Assembly: GCA_947626745.1 (NCBI GenBank)
Contig: CANQTF010000006.1
Coordinates: 92,585 to 156,584, forward strand
Direction: 5' to 3'
Origin: an uncultured Lachnospiraceae bacterium
GTDB lineage: Bacteria; Bacillota; Clostridia; Lachnospirales; Lachnospiraceae
Length of the DNA stretch: 64,000 nt
This document shows, piece by piece, positions 33,892 through 42,339 of this stretch. Position 1 is the stretch's first letter, and every line of letters starts with the position of its first letter. A model generated the notes under the pieces. That model did no database searches, was not told where the DNA came from, and worked only from the letters and a program-made list of their open reading frames with translations. A program made the translations under genes and the position numbers.

Positions 33892-36800
33892 CTAGCGCAT
33901 CTGAAACACGGCGTCTACCATATAGTTTTTCTTATAGTATTCCAAAAGCAGATCGTCCACCGTGTCATAGTCGTGCAGCGTCATGCCGATCATCATGTCG
34001 TTGAGCATGGAGAAACGGCTCTCAAAGCTGTCCTGCCCGATGTCGCTCTTGTTGACCGCGCCGCTCTTGGTGAGCTGTTCGCCGCCCGCCGATTCCTCGG
34101 TGATATAGAACTGCAGTCTCTCGCCGAAAAACAGGATAAACTCTTTCACGCAGATCCCCTCGTACATATCCCGCATCTCTTCCTGACGGTACTCCCCCTG
34201 CGCGTCCCCGTCTTTCTGGATCACATAATGTATGACAGCCCTGCTGCCGGGTCTGGCGCGATACTCGATGATCGTCTTATCCTGATAGGCGTCCAGCTGC
34301 GGCACATAACCCTGATACTCTTTGTATACCTGCAGCACGATACCCGCATCTGTCAGATCCCGCAGGAAATCGCAGCACACTTTCCTGACCGCCTCGTCCT
34401 GCTCCGTCCTGTTTTCCGCATAATACTGCAGAAAGGCGATCTTGCACACCGGCTGTATCTGCACCGCATCTGCGTAAAGCTGCATGACGCACCGGAAAGT
34501 GTACGGCTCGATGATCTGCCCGTCTATCACATAATCGTAACAGCAGCGGGACACATAAGCCGTCATCAGCGGCTCGCTGCCGCCGTACCTGCAGTAGCTT
34601 TTGAAAATGTCCGACCTCTCGCCGACGTACGCGCCCGTGTAGAGCATCTGCTCGATCATGCGCTCGCACAGCGCATGGGTGTCCATTCCGAAATCTTCCG
34701 CCGTCTTCCATATGTCCCGCATATCTTTCATGCTGCCGGAAAAGAACCGGATCAGATAGCGCAGGATATTCTCATCGTATTTGCCCTTTTTCACTACATA
34801 GTGGAGCACCCCCGTCATAACGGGATCTTCCTCCGGCATCTCCTCGTCCAGCAGTCTGCTGCACAGCCTCGCAAGAGCTTTGGCGTCCACGCCGTACGGG
34901 CCGTACCGGCGCACCCACCCGTACGCTTCCCGATACATGCCGCGCACGATCATATAGCGGATGACCTCCCTGCGGTCTTTGGCGCTGACATCTTCGGGCG
35001 TCAGCTCCAACAGATAATCGTCCAGTTCCCGCATCCGGTCTTTTTCATAATAGAAATGGATCAGATTCATGCGGATCTGGCGCCGTACGTCCCGCTCGAC
35101 CCGCTCGCACCTTGCAAGATACAGGAAAAGATCCGCATTGTCCTCCCGCACGCTCAACGCATGCTGCTCAAAGCATGTGTAGACGGCGTAGCCCAGATCT
35201 TCCCGCACAAACGGAGCGATCATAGGAGCCAGCTTTGCAGGGCCGAGCAGCGTCTCCGTCTGAAAGTCCACGCTGACCGTGTAGCGGTTGCCTTCCCCGT
35301 CGCCCAAGAGGATCTTACACTCCGAATGAAAGATCGGTATCTGCGCCTGTCCGGAGACGACCGGATAGATCTGCTCGCCCTCCACATGCGGATAGACGAG
35401 GATCACCTCCCTGATCTGCTCGGCCGCTGTCCTGAGTCCTTTCATAAAGATCAGCGGAACGAGGACGGCGGCGCTCTTCTCATCAATCATGGACGGCGTG
35501 ATCAGACTGCGGTACAGGTATGCCAGATCCCTGTTGATCCTTCCCCGCGCCATCTGCTCCTTCACAAAGCGCTCTATGGCCGCAGTATAGTTTACATAAA
35601 TATTCGGGATCTCCTCCCTGTGCCGGTACACATAGGCGTACAGATAAGCCGTGATCTCGTAGTGCAGATCGCTCTGATAGGCAAAATACATGAGTATGAC
35701 CTTCGGCAGGGTGATATCGCTTCGCCGCGGCACCGACATCATATAGTACTCGTACAGTCTCGTGATGCGCAGATTCTGCTCCACGCCCGCGCGGTACCAT
35801 TCAAAATACGCCTCTCCGTATCGGTTGCCCTTGATCAGCAGTGTACAGATCGCGTGGAGGATATCGTTCTGCGGCCTCTTTTCGTAGCAGCCGGTCAGGA
35901 TCCGGAACACACTGTCGGAATAATTCTTCTGCTTCTGCGCAAGGTAGACGGTCTGCATGACGATCTCCTCTTTCATCAGATCGTTCCTGACCGCGTAGAG
36001 GAGTATCTGCTGCTCAAAAGTATCCAGCTTAAGCAGCATGGCCGGGTTCATGCTGAGCAGATGCCAGGCCTCCATATAGATAACCGGCGAAGTGCAGCGG
36101 TAACGAAACAGTTCTTCCAACAGTTCCCACCTGCGCGCCGGATTTTTCACATACTCCTCGGACAGGTACAAAAGCAGCCATGCGATGCGCCAATTCCCCC
36201 TGTTGCGCTCATAGACCTCCCGCACTTCCGCTGCCGCCTCGTCCACATAGCGGTAATCCTTGCTGTACAGCGTTGTGAGATACAGATAGTAACACCACAG
36301 CTCGGGGCGCTCCTGCTGTCCGAGCAGCACCTGCTCCTGCTGCTTTTCGATCAGCCATTTCGCCTCGTTGTATCGCTCCTCCGTCAGCAACAACTGGGCC
36401 TGAAAGAGTTTGAACGCCACATTCTTATCGTCAAGCTGTATCATGCGGTCCAGCACCTTGCCCGTCTCTGTCATCCACGTCTTCGTGCTGATCTTCTTTA
36501 AGCGGAAAGCCTGATAGTACTCCATCATCTGCACCGTGAGACGGCCCTGCTCCCTGCGGATACCGAGCGCCTTTCTCGCCGCCCTGTGCAGAATGACCGT
36601 GACCGGTATGCGGATCGTTCCGCCATGACCTTTCAGCAGGAGGCTGCCGTGATTATACCCGGCGTGCAGCTTCTCATGATCCACATAGTAGTAGACCCGA
36701 TAGATATTCCCCAGAAAAGAGGCATCGGTCACGATATTCTCTTCCACGCGGAGGAACGCGCCTTCCGCCTCTACCTGCAGGTAAGTATAGCCCCACCCGT

Positions 36801-37452
36801 TCCGGTTGACCGCCAGCGCATAGCGGTTCGTCTCCAGCGGATCCTCTATCCGTATCTCCGTCTCCTCCGGAATATACTCTACCGGCCTCTTCTTGTTGAT
36901 CTCCAACAGGAACTCTTCCACGTTGTGTTCATTTCCCCTGACGGCGGAAAGCCCTTTGTAAGCGGCATAGTGCTGCCTGTCGTTCCCCTCGAACACGGAC
37001 CTGAACGCATCCGAGTAGAACAGCTTGACGGCCTCGTCCCAGTTGCTCTTCGCCAGATTGGTAAAGTGAAACAGGTTTTTGATACCGCCCATGCCGGACG
37101 TGACAGACTCCTGCGAGACCGACACCGAGAAGGGCAGATAGTACTCGCCCTGATTGGAGATGACGTTGAAAGCGCCCTTCACCTCATCTCCGTCTTCCAG
37201 CCCGTCCGCGCGAAACCGATAACGGATCTCGTCCTGACTGCCGCCAAAGGAGTCCGTCAGGCATTCCATGCGGAGATCCGTGGAGACGACATACCCTTGC
37301 GTCACACAGCCCGCACGCCCATAGACCGTGAAGGAGCCCTCCGCTGTCTCACCTGCACACAGCGTCAGCTCGACGCGCGGACAGGAGAAATCCAGAGGCC
37401 CGCCGCCGATATTAAATTTTCCGTTCAATATCTCCTCAACCGCCTGCTTCAC
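33892..37452 (-). CDS. Very large scaffold protein of DUF5717 type
   Basis: A 1186-residue soluble protein. Residues about 20-120 and 195-290 look like beta-sandwich domains (ELTLCAGETAEGSFTVYGRA; GSLLLKGHGGTIRIPVTV). Residues about 305-950 are a long array of helical hairpins like degenerate TPR/HEAT repeats, rich in Tyr, Leu and Arg. The C-terminal part (about 1030-1130) returns to beta structure. There is no signal peptide, membrane helix or enzyme motif. It starts with GTG at 37452 after GGAAAG, and heads a five-gene operon behind a good promoter. I place it in DUF5717 from memory of its pairing with DUF5716 in Lachnospiraceae; function is unknown. Confidence 0.7.
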   Translation of the reverse strand: MKQAVEEILNGKFNIGGGPLDFSCPRVELTLCAGETAEGSFTVYGRAGCVTQGYVVSTDLRMECLTDSFGGSQDEIRYRFRADGLEDGDEVKGAFNVISNQGEYYLPFSVSVSQESVTSGMGGIKNLFHFTNLAKSNWDEAVKLFYSDAFRSVFEGNDRQHYAAYKGLSAVRGNEHNVEEFLLEINKKRPVEYIPEETEIRIEDPLETNRYALAVNRNGWGYTYLQVEAEGAFLRVEENIVTDASFLGNIYRVYYYVDHEKLHAGYNHGSLLLKGHGGTIRIPVTVILHRAARKALGIRREQGRLTVQMMEYYQAFRLKKISTKTWMTETGKVLDRMIQLDDKNVAFKLFQAQLLLTEERYNEAKWLIEKQQEQVLLGQQERPELWCYYLYLTTLYSKDYRYVDEAAAEVREVYERNRGNWRIAWLLLYLSEEYVKNPARRWELLEELFRYRCTSPVIYMEAWHLLSMNPAMLLKLDTFEQQILLYAVRNDLMKEEIVMQTVYLAQKQKNYSDSVFRILTGCYEKRPQNDILHAICTLLIKGNRYGEAYFEWYRAGVEQNLRITRLYEYYMMSVPRRSDITLPKVILMYFAYQSDLHYEITAYLYAYVYRHREEIPNIYVNYTAAIERFVKEQMARGRINRDLAYLYRSLITPSMIDEKSAAVLVPLIFMKGLRTAAEQIREVILVYPHVEGEQIYPVVSGQAQIPIFHSECKILLGDGEGNRYTVSVDFQTETLLGPAKLAPMIAPFVREDLGYAVYTCFEQHALSVREDNADLFLYLARCERVERDVRRQIRMNLIHFYYEKDRMRELDDYLLELTPEDVSAKDRREVIRYMIVRGMYREAYGWVRRYGPYGVDAKALARLCSRLLDEEMPEEDPVMTGVLHYVVKKGKYDENILRYLIRFFSGSMKDMRDIWKTAEDFGMDTHALCERMIEQMLYTGAYVGERSDIFKSYCRYGGSEPLMTAYVSRCCYDYVIDGQIIEPYTFRCVMQLYADAVQIQPVCKIAFLQYYAENRTEQDEAVRKVCCDFLRDLTDAGIVLQVYKEYQGYVPQLDAYQDKTIIEYRARPGSRAVIHYVIQKDGDAQGEYRQEEMRDMYEGICVKEFILFFGERLQFYITEESAGGEQLTKSGAVNKSDIGQDSFESRFSMLNDMMIGMTLHDYDTVDDLLLEYYKKNYMVDAVFQMR

Positions 37453-37485
37453 GCTTTCCGTCTGCCTTTCTACATAGTTAAGAAA

Positions 37486-37515
37486 AGTATACCATTTTTA
37501 TAACAGTCAGTGCAA
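37486..37515 (-). promoter_or_regulatory. Promoter of the DUF5717/DUF5716/purF operon
   Basis: On the minus strand TTGCAC, 18 bases, TATACT, about 33 bases before the GTG start. No comparable promoter was picked out before purF. Confidence 0.6.
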
Positions 37516-37586
37516 CCGTGATTTCTCAGTAACGCGCGTGTTCCGCTCACATATCCTAATAGAGAGATGATATTGCGAGGTTTTAT

Positions 37587-38852
37587 ATGGAAGAGCCGAT
37601 CCTAAAGAGCACGCAGACAGAAGACACCGCGCAGGGCAGCCTGCAGGTCAATGTCACCGCCAATATCGGATTGATCCCGATCCAAAACGCCAACATAACC
37701 ATATCCTACACCGGAGACCCGAACGACACCATTGAGACACTGACGACGGACTCCTCAGGCCAGACAGACACCGTATCTCTCGATGCGCCGCCCCTTGCCT
37801 ACAGCCTGACGCCCAACTCGCCCATGCCCTACTCGGAATATACGCTGAACGTCACCGCGCCCGGCTATGAACCCGTCACCGTATCGGGTGTGGAGGTGCT
37901 TCCCGACGTGACGGCCCTGCAGAATATCCGCATGGTCCCCACAGAACTGGAACAGGGGAGCGACGAGCGCATCGCGATCCCGGACCACACGCTCTACGGC
38001 GATTATCCGCCCAAGATCCCGGAAGATGAGATCAAACCGATAGACGAGTCCGGCGAGATCGTTCTGAGCCGCGTCGTCATTCCCGAATATATCGTCGTAC
38101 ACGACGGCGTGCCGGCGGATTCCTCCGCGCCGAACTACTATGTCCGCTACACAGACTATATCAAAAACGTCGTCTCCTCTGAGATCTATGCCACATGGCC
38201 CGAGAGCGCGATCTACGCCAACACGCTTGCCATCATGTCCTTTACGCTGAACCGCGTGTACACGGAATGGTACAGGAATAAGGGCTACAACTTCACCATT
38301 ACCTCCTCCACCGCCTACGACCAGAAATGGGTGTTCGGCAGAAATATCTACAGCAACATCGACAGGCTGGTAGACAACATCTTCGCCAACTACCTGTCCC
38401 GCCCCGGTGTGCGGCAGCCTATCTTTACCTCCTACTGCGACGGCAGGAACGTGACTTGCAACGGCTTAAGCCAGTGGGGCTCCAAGTATCTCGGCGATGA
38501 AGGCTACACGCCGATCGAGATCATACGCTACTATTACGGCAGCGATATGTACATCAACACCGCCACCGCCGTCTCCGGCGTGCCTTCTTCCTGGCCGGGC
38601 TACAACCTGAACATCGGCGCCTCCGGCGACAAGGTGCTGCAGATCCAGCAGCAGCTCAACCGCATAGCCCAGAACTATCCCGCCATTCCGAAAGTGGCGG
38701 AAGACGGGCTCTATGGCCCGCAGACCGCAGAGTCGGTGCGCATCTTTCAGGGCATCTTCAATCTGCCCCAAAGCGGCATCGTGGACTATCCGACTTGGTA
38801 TAAGATCTCGGAGATCTATGTGGGCGTCAGCCGTATCTCGGAGCCGGGCTGA
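37587..38852 (+). CDS. SpoIID-like protein with one peptidoglycan-binding domain
   Basis: A 421-residue shorter paralogue of the protein at 16426. A carboxypeptidase-regulatory-like beta domain (about 15-120) is followed by a SpoIID/LytB-like domain (about 170-340; SSEIYATWPESAIYANTLAI with the catalytic-type Glu at 199). A single PG_binding_1 domain (about 345-410, GASGDKVLQIQQQLNRI) ends the protein. The second PG-binding domain and both LysM repeats of the paralogue are missing. Again no signal peptide is visible. The ATG follows GAGG. It is transcribed divergently from the DUF5717 operon and ends at a bidirectional terminator. A role in peptidoglycan remodelling during sporulation is inferred from the SpoIID-like core. 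Confidence 0.72.
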   Translation: MEEPILKSTQTEDTAQGSLQVNVTANIGLIPIQNANITISYTGDPNDTIETLTTDSSGQTDTVSLDAPPLAYSLTPNSPMPYSEYTLNVTAPGYEPVTVSGVEVLPDVTALQNIRMVPTELEQGSDERIAIPDHTLYGDYPPKIPEDEIKPIDESGEIVLSRVVIPEYIVVHDGVPADSSAPNYYVRYTDYIKNVVSSEIYATWPESAIYANTLAIMSFTLNRVYTEWYRNKGYNFTITSSTAYDQKWVFGRNIYSNIDRLVDNIFANYLSRPGVRQPIFTSYCDGRNVTCNGLSQWGSKYLGDEGYTPIEIIRYYYGSDMYINTATAVSGVPSSWPGYNLNIGASGDKVLQIQQQLNRIAQNYPAIPKVAEDGLYGPQTAESVRIFQGIFNLPQSGIVDYPTWYKISEIYVGVSRISEPG

Positions 38853-38882
38853 AACGGCGTGCCGAGCGAAGTATAGAACAGC

Positions 38883-38923
38883 AAAAGACCGGCCTCTCTC
38901 AGTTTGAGGGAGTGCCGGTCTTT
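38883..38923. terminator. Bidirectional terminator between the SpoIID-like gene and htpG
   Basis: Arms AAAGACCGGC/GCCGGTCTTT with an inner CTCTC/GAGGG-type stem; T-runs occur on both strands. It serves the convergent genes on both sides. Confidence 0.8.
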
Positions 38924-38988
38924 GCTGCTTCACACGGTTTCCTTGTGCAGGTCTGCGTGCAATAGGTTTACATAATATATTCAATCCT

Positions 38989-41058
38989 TTACTTCGTCAG
39001 CATCATCATGATGTCGTTGCTTCTTGCGACAAACTTGGTCATCGCCTCCGGCTCTAGCGGCGCCTGCTGCAACAGCGCCAGATCGTAGAGCTGCTCGCAG
39101 ATCATCTTCACGTTGTCGCCGTCCTGATGCTCGGTGACATACTGCACAAGCGGGTGGCTGGCGTTCAAGATGAGCGTCTCGCCCTCTTTGCCGAACATGC
39201 CCATATCCATGCCGTTCATGGAATACATCTTCATCATATCCTGCATCCTGCGGGATTCCTCCGCCAGCGTGATCATGGAAGCGATCTTCTTGTTCTTCAG
39301 CTTCTCGACCTTTACCTTGATATTATCCTTCTTCAGGATCTTCTTCATCAGCTTGGCGATCGCCTCCGCCTGTTCTTCCATCTCCTTCTCCGCCTTCTTG
39401 GAAGTCTTGGATCGGAATACGTCCGTCAGGTCGGCATCGATCCTCTGGAACTTGATCCCCTCATTCTTTGCTTCCAACTGAGAGATAAAAGGCTGATCGA
39501 TATTGTGATTGAGCACGACGGCGTCCATCTTGGCCGCACGGAACATATTGATATACTGGCTCTGCTGTTTCTCGTCCGTCACGTAGTAGATGACTTTCTC
39601 TTTCTTCTCCTCGGCTGTCTCATCGCCGCTTTCCGCGTCGCCGCCGTTTTCGTCCACTACCTCGGCTTCCACCTTATCGCCGTTCTCGTCCGTTGCGCTC
39701 TCGCCCTCGCCGACCTCGTCGGGATCGATCTTGTTGACCTCCAGACATTCGGGCAGCGTCATATACTCGCCGTCCAGATTCTTAAAGAGGATATAGTCCG
39801 TCATCTTCTCACAGAATTTATCATCCTTCAGGCAGCCAAACTTGATGAACGGACTGATGTCGTCCCAATACTTCTGGTACTCTTCCTTCTCGGTCTTGCA
39901 CATACCGGAAAGCTTGTCCGCCACCTTCTTCGTGATATACTCACTGATCTTCTGTACGAAACCGTCGTTCTGAAGTGCGCTTCTGGAGACGTTGAGCGGC
40001 AGGTCCGGACAGTCGATCACGCCTTTTAACAGAAGCAGGAACTCCGGTATCACCTCTTTGATATTGTCCGCGATGAACACCTGATTGTTGTACAGCTTGA
40101 TCGTTCCCTCTATGGATTCGTACTCCATATTGATCTTCGGAAAATACAAGATGCCTTTCATGTTAAAGGGATAGTCCATATTCAGGTGGATCCAAAAGAG
40201 CGGCTCCTTGTAATCCTGAAATACCTTGCGGTAAAATGCGAGATACTCTTCCTTCGTACATTCGCTCGGATTTTTCGTCCAGAGGGGCTGCGTCTCGTTC
40301 AAAAGTTCGGGACGTTTCTTGATCTTCAGCTTCTGCTCGTCCTCCTCCTTCTCCTTCGCGATCTCCTCTACGACCTCGTCCGTATCCAGCTTCTCATCGG
40401 CCGTGATCGTCTGGGTATCCGTAGTGTTCGCCTTGGACAGATAGATCTCAATAGGCATGAACGAGCAGTATTTCTTGATGACTTCTTTTGCCTTGTACTC
40501 GTTGCAGAACTCCAAGCAGTCCTCATTGATATAGAGGGTGATCTGCGTGCCGACTTCCGTCCGCGTCCCCTCTTCCATGTCAAACTCCGTACCGCCGTCG
40601 CACTCCCAGTGTACCGCCGTCGCACCGTCACGGTAAGAAAGCGTATCGATGTGTACCTCGTCCGCCACCATGAAGGCTGAGTAGAACCCAAGGCCGAAAT
40701 GGCCGATGATCTGATCCTCATTCGCCTTGTCCTTATATTTCTCGATAAAATCCGTCGCGCCGGAGAAAGCGATCTGGTTGATGTATTCCTCCACCTCTTC
40801 CGCCGTCATACCGATACCGTTATCGATGAATTTTAACGTCTTATCCTCCGGGCTCACGATCACCTGTATCTTGGCCTTGTAATCGTCCGGAAGCGTATAC
40901 TCGCCCATCATATCCAGCTTCTTCAGCTTGGTGATCGCGTCGCATCCGTTGGAGATCAGCTCGCGGAAGAAGATGTCATGATCGGAGTAGAGCCACTTCT
41001 TGATGATCGGAAAAATATTGTCGCTGTTGATTGAAAGATTACCATGTTTTGCTGCCAT
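38989..41058 (-). CDS. htpG: Molecular chaperone HtpG (Hsp90)
   Basis: A 689-residue Hsp90. The N-terminal ATPase domain shows ELISNGCDAITKLKKL, DNGIGMTAEEV and GHFGLGFYSAFMVAD; the middle domain contains LPLNVSRSALQND. The C-terminal dimerisation domain ends ARSNDIMMMLTK. An acidic insertion rich in Glu, Asp and Lys (about 445-490) lies between the middle segments. HtpG helps fold client proteins under stress. The ATG follows AAAGGA. The promoter is adjacent to a perfect CIRCE, so HrcA should repress it, unlike B. subtilis htpG. Confidence 0.96.
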   Translation of the reverse strand: MAAKHGNLSINSDNIFPIIKKWLYSDHDIFFRELISNGCDAITKLKKLDMMGEYTLPDDYKAKIQVIVSPEDKTLKFIDNGIGMTAEEVEEYINQIAFSGATDFIEKYKDKANEDQIIGHFGLGFYSAFMVADEVHIDTLSYRDGATAVHWECDGGTEFDMEEGTRTEVGTQITLYINEDCLEFCNEYKAKEVIKKYCSFMPIEIYLSKANTTDTQTITADEKLDTDEVVEEIAKEKEEDEQKLKIKKRPELLNETQPLWTKNPSECTKEEYLAFYRKVFQDYKEPLFWIHLNMDYPFNMKGILYFPKINMEYESIEGTIKLYNNQVFIADNIKEVIPEFLLLLKGVIDCPDLPLNVSRSALQNDGFVQKISEYITKKVADKLSGMCKTEKEEYQKYWDDISPFIKFGCLKDDKFCEKMTDYILFKNLDGEYMTLPECLEVNKIDPDEVGEGESATDENGDKVEAEVVDENGGDAESGDETAEEKKEKVIYYVTDEKQQSQYINMFRAAKMDAVVLNHNIDQPFISQLEAKNEGIKFQRIDADLTDVFRSKTSKKAEKEMEEQAEAIAKLMKKILKKDNIKVKVEKLKNKKIASMITLAEESRRMQDMMKMYSMNGMDMGMFGKEGETLILNASHPLVQYVTEHQDGDNVKMICEQLYDLALLQQAPLEPEAMTKFVARSNDIMMMLTK

Positions 41059-41112
41059 ATCGTCACGTCCTTTTCTTTGCCTTTTGAAGCAGTTGCTTAT
41101 TTCATAAAAAAT

Positions 41113-41141
41113 AGTTTAATACCGCTGTTTTCAGAAGTCAA
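41113..41141 (-). promoter_or_regulatory. Sigma-A promoter of htpG
   Basis: On the minus strand TTGACT, 17 bases, TAAACT, about 55 bases before the ATG. The CIRCE element begins 8 bases upstream of the -35 box. Confidence 0.65.
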
Positions 41142-41148
41142 GACAAAA

Positions 41149-41175
41149 TTAGCACTCATTTATAATGAGTGCTAA
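41149..41175. promoter_or_regulatory. CIRCE element (HrcA operator)
   Basis: TTAGCACTC, 9 bases, GAGTGCTAA: an exact match to the CIRCE consensus bound by the heat-shock repressor HrcA. It lies between the foldase lipoprotein gene and htpG, next to the htpG promoter. Confidence 0.93.
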
Positions 41176-41240
41176 TAATTTCCTCTATATGCCGTATCTA
41201 TGCGGCTTTGCGCAATTCTAAACTTTTTCTAAACTGTCCG

Positions 41241-42311
41241 TCAGGCATTCGGAAAATACGTCGCGTACACATCAAAAAAGTCCATTGTCTTCACATTTTC
41301 GTCATGTATGAACGTGACGCTGTCCCACAGTTCTTCGTTCAGGTTCCGCGTCAGCGTCTCCACATAGGCGTCATACTCCTGTCCGAACGCCTCCGCGCGC
41401 CTTTCGTCCACGATCTTGATCTTGTTGGCATCCGTCTCCTCCTTGTCAAAGGTGCTGATGCACTTGATGATGTGATAACCGAATTCCGTCTCCACCACAT
41501 CGCTGATCTCGTCTTTGCCGAGATTGAACGCCGCCGTCTCAAAAGCCTTATCCATCTCGCCCTTGCCGAATGAATAAGTGCTCTTGTCGTCCTCGCTGTA
41601 GCGTCTGATCAGCTCATCGAAATCTTCGCCTTCTCTCGCAAGCTCCAGCACGTCGCACGCATTTTGATATGCCTCTTTCTTCGCGCGCTCCGTATACTCT
41701 ATCTTTTTGCCCGTACCGTCCAGCGCGTACGTCTTGAACAGGATATGCTGCACGGTAATGGTCCGCGCCTCATCGTCGCTGATCTCCGGATTGATGTCCT
41801 TGATCGTGTACTGATACACTTTTTCCGCCAGAGCAACCTCCGCATAGAGATCGCCGATCGTCTCTTTCGTCACGCCCATGCTCGCTATCTCCGTATCGTT
41901 CAGCGAAGCATAGTAAGCGCCGGCTGCGTTCTCCACCTGTGCCTTCTCCCCGTCGCTCAACTCCACCCCGTACTGTTCCGCCATCAGATCCATCGTCTTG
42001 ATGCGTGCGATCTGCGCCAATGCGATATCCTTCACATTCTGCTCCAGCGTGACCCCGTCCGCGCTGGTCTCCCAGATCCTTGGGCCGTACACGCTCTCAT
42101 AGCGGTTTTGTATATTCGTCAGATACACCATAATCTCCGGCAGGGTGCATTTACTTGTCTCGATCCGAAAGACTTCGTCCTTGCCGAAGCCGGTGGTAAG
42201 CACCACTTTCGTGCCGATATCCGAGCCATGTCCGCAGCCGCACAGCGCGCTTATCAAAAGTACGGCGGACGCAAATGCGCCCGCCCGTTTTCTTAATCTG
42301 TTACCCAGCAT
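41241..42311 (-). CDS. Parvulin-type peptidyl-prolyl isomerase lipoprotein (PrsA-like foldase)
   Basis: A 356-residue exported protein. The N-terminus has a hydrophobic core (about 11-23) and a lipobox-like LCGC, so it should be a lipoprotein anchored by Cys 26. The N-domain (about 40-180) resembles the SurA/PrsA chaperone part. A parvulin-like domain follows (about 185-300), with TVQHILFKTY at its start, EDFDELIRRYSED, a FGKGEMDKAFETAAFNL stretch, and FGYHIIKCIS at its end. Such proteins help exported proteins fold outside the membrane. The ATG follows AGGTGAT. It precedes htpG in the same direction, with the CIRCE and htpG promoter between them. Confidence 0.82.
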   Translation of the reverse strand: MLGNRLRKRAGAFASAVLLISALCGCGHGSDIGTKVVLTTGFGKDEVFRIETSKCTLPEIMVYLTNIQNRYESVYGPRIWETSADGVTLEQNVKDIALAQIARIKTMDLMAEQYGVELSDGEKAQVENAAGAYYASLNDTEIASMGVTKETIGDLYAEVALAEKVYQYTIKDINPEISDDEARTITVQHILFKTYALDGTGKKIEYTERAKKEAYQNACDVLELAREGEDFDELIRRYSEDDKSTYSFGKGEMDKAFETAAFNLGKDEISDVVETEFGYHIIKCISTFDKEETDANKIKIVDERRAEAFGQEYDAYVETLTRNLNEELWDSVTFIHDENVKTMDFFDVYATYFPNA

Positions 42312-42339
42312 AGATCACCTATTCTTTCCGAAGATACAT

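Noticed and set aside
33802..36501. An open frame of almost 900 codons on the plus strand opposite the DUF5717 gene
   Set aside because: It is antisense to a well-supported gene with a proper start, operon context and protein-like composition. The antisense product is rich in His, Arg and Leu, as expected from the complement of GC-rich coding DNA.
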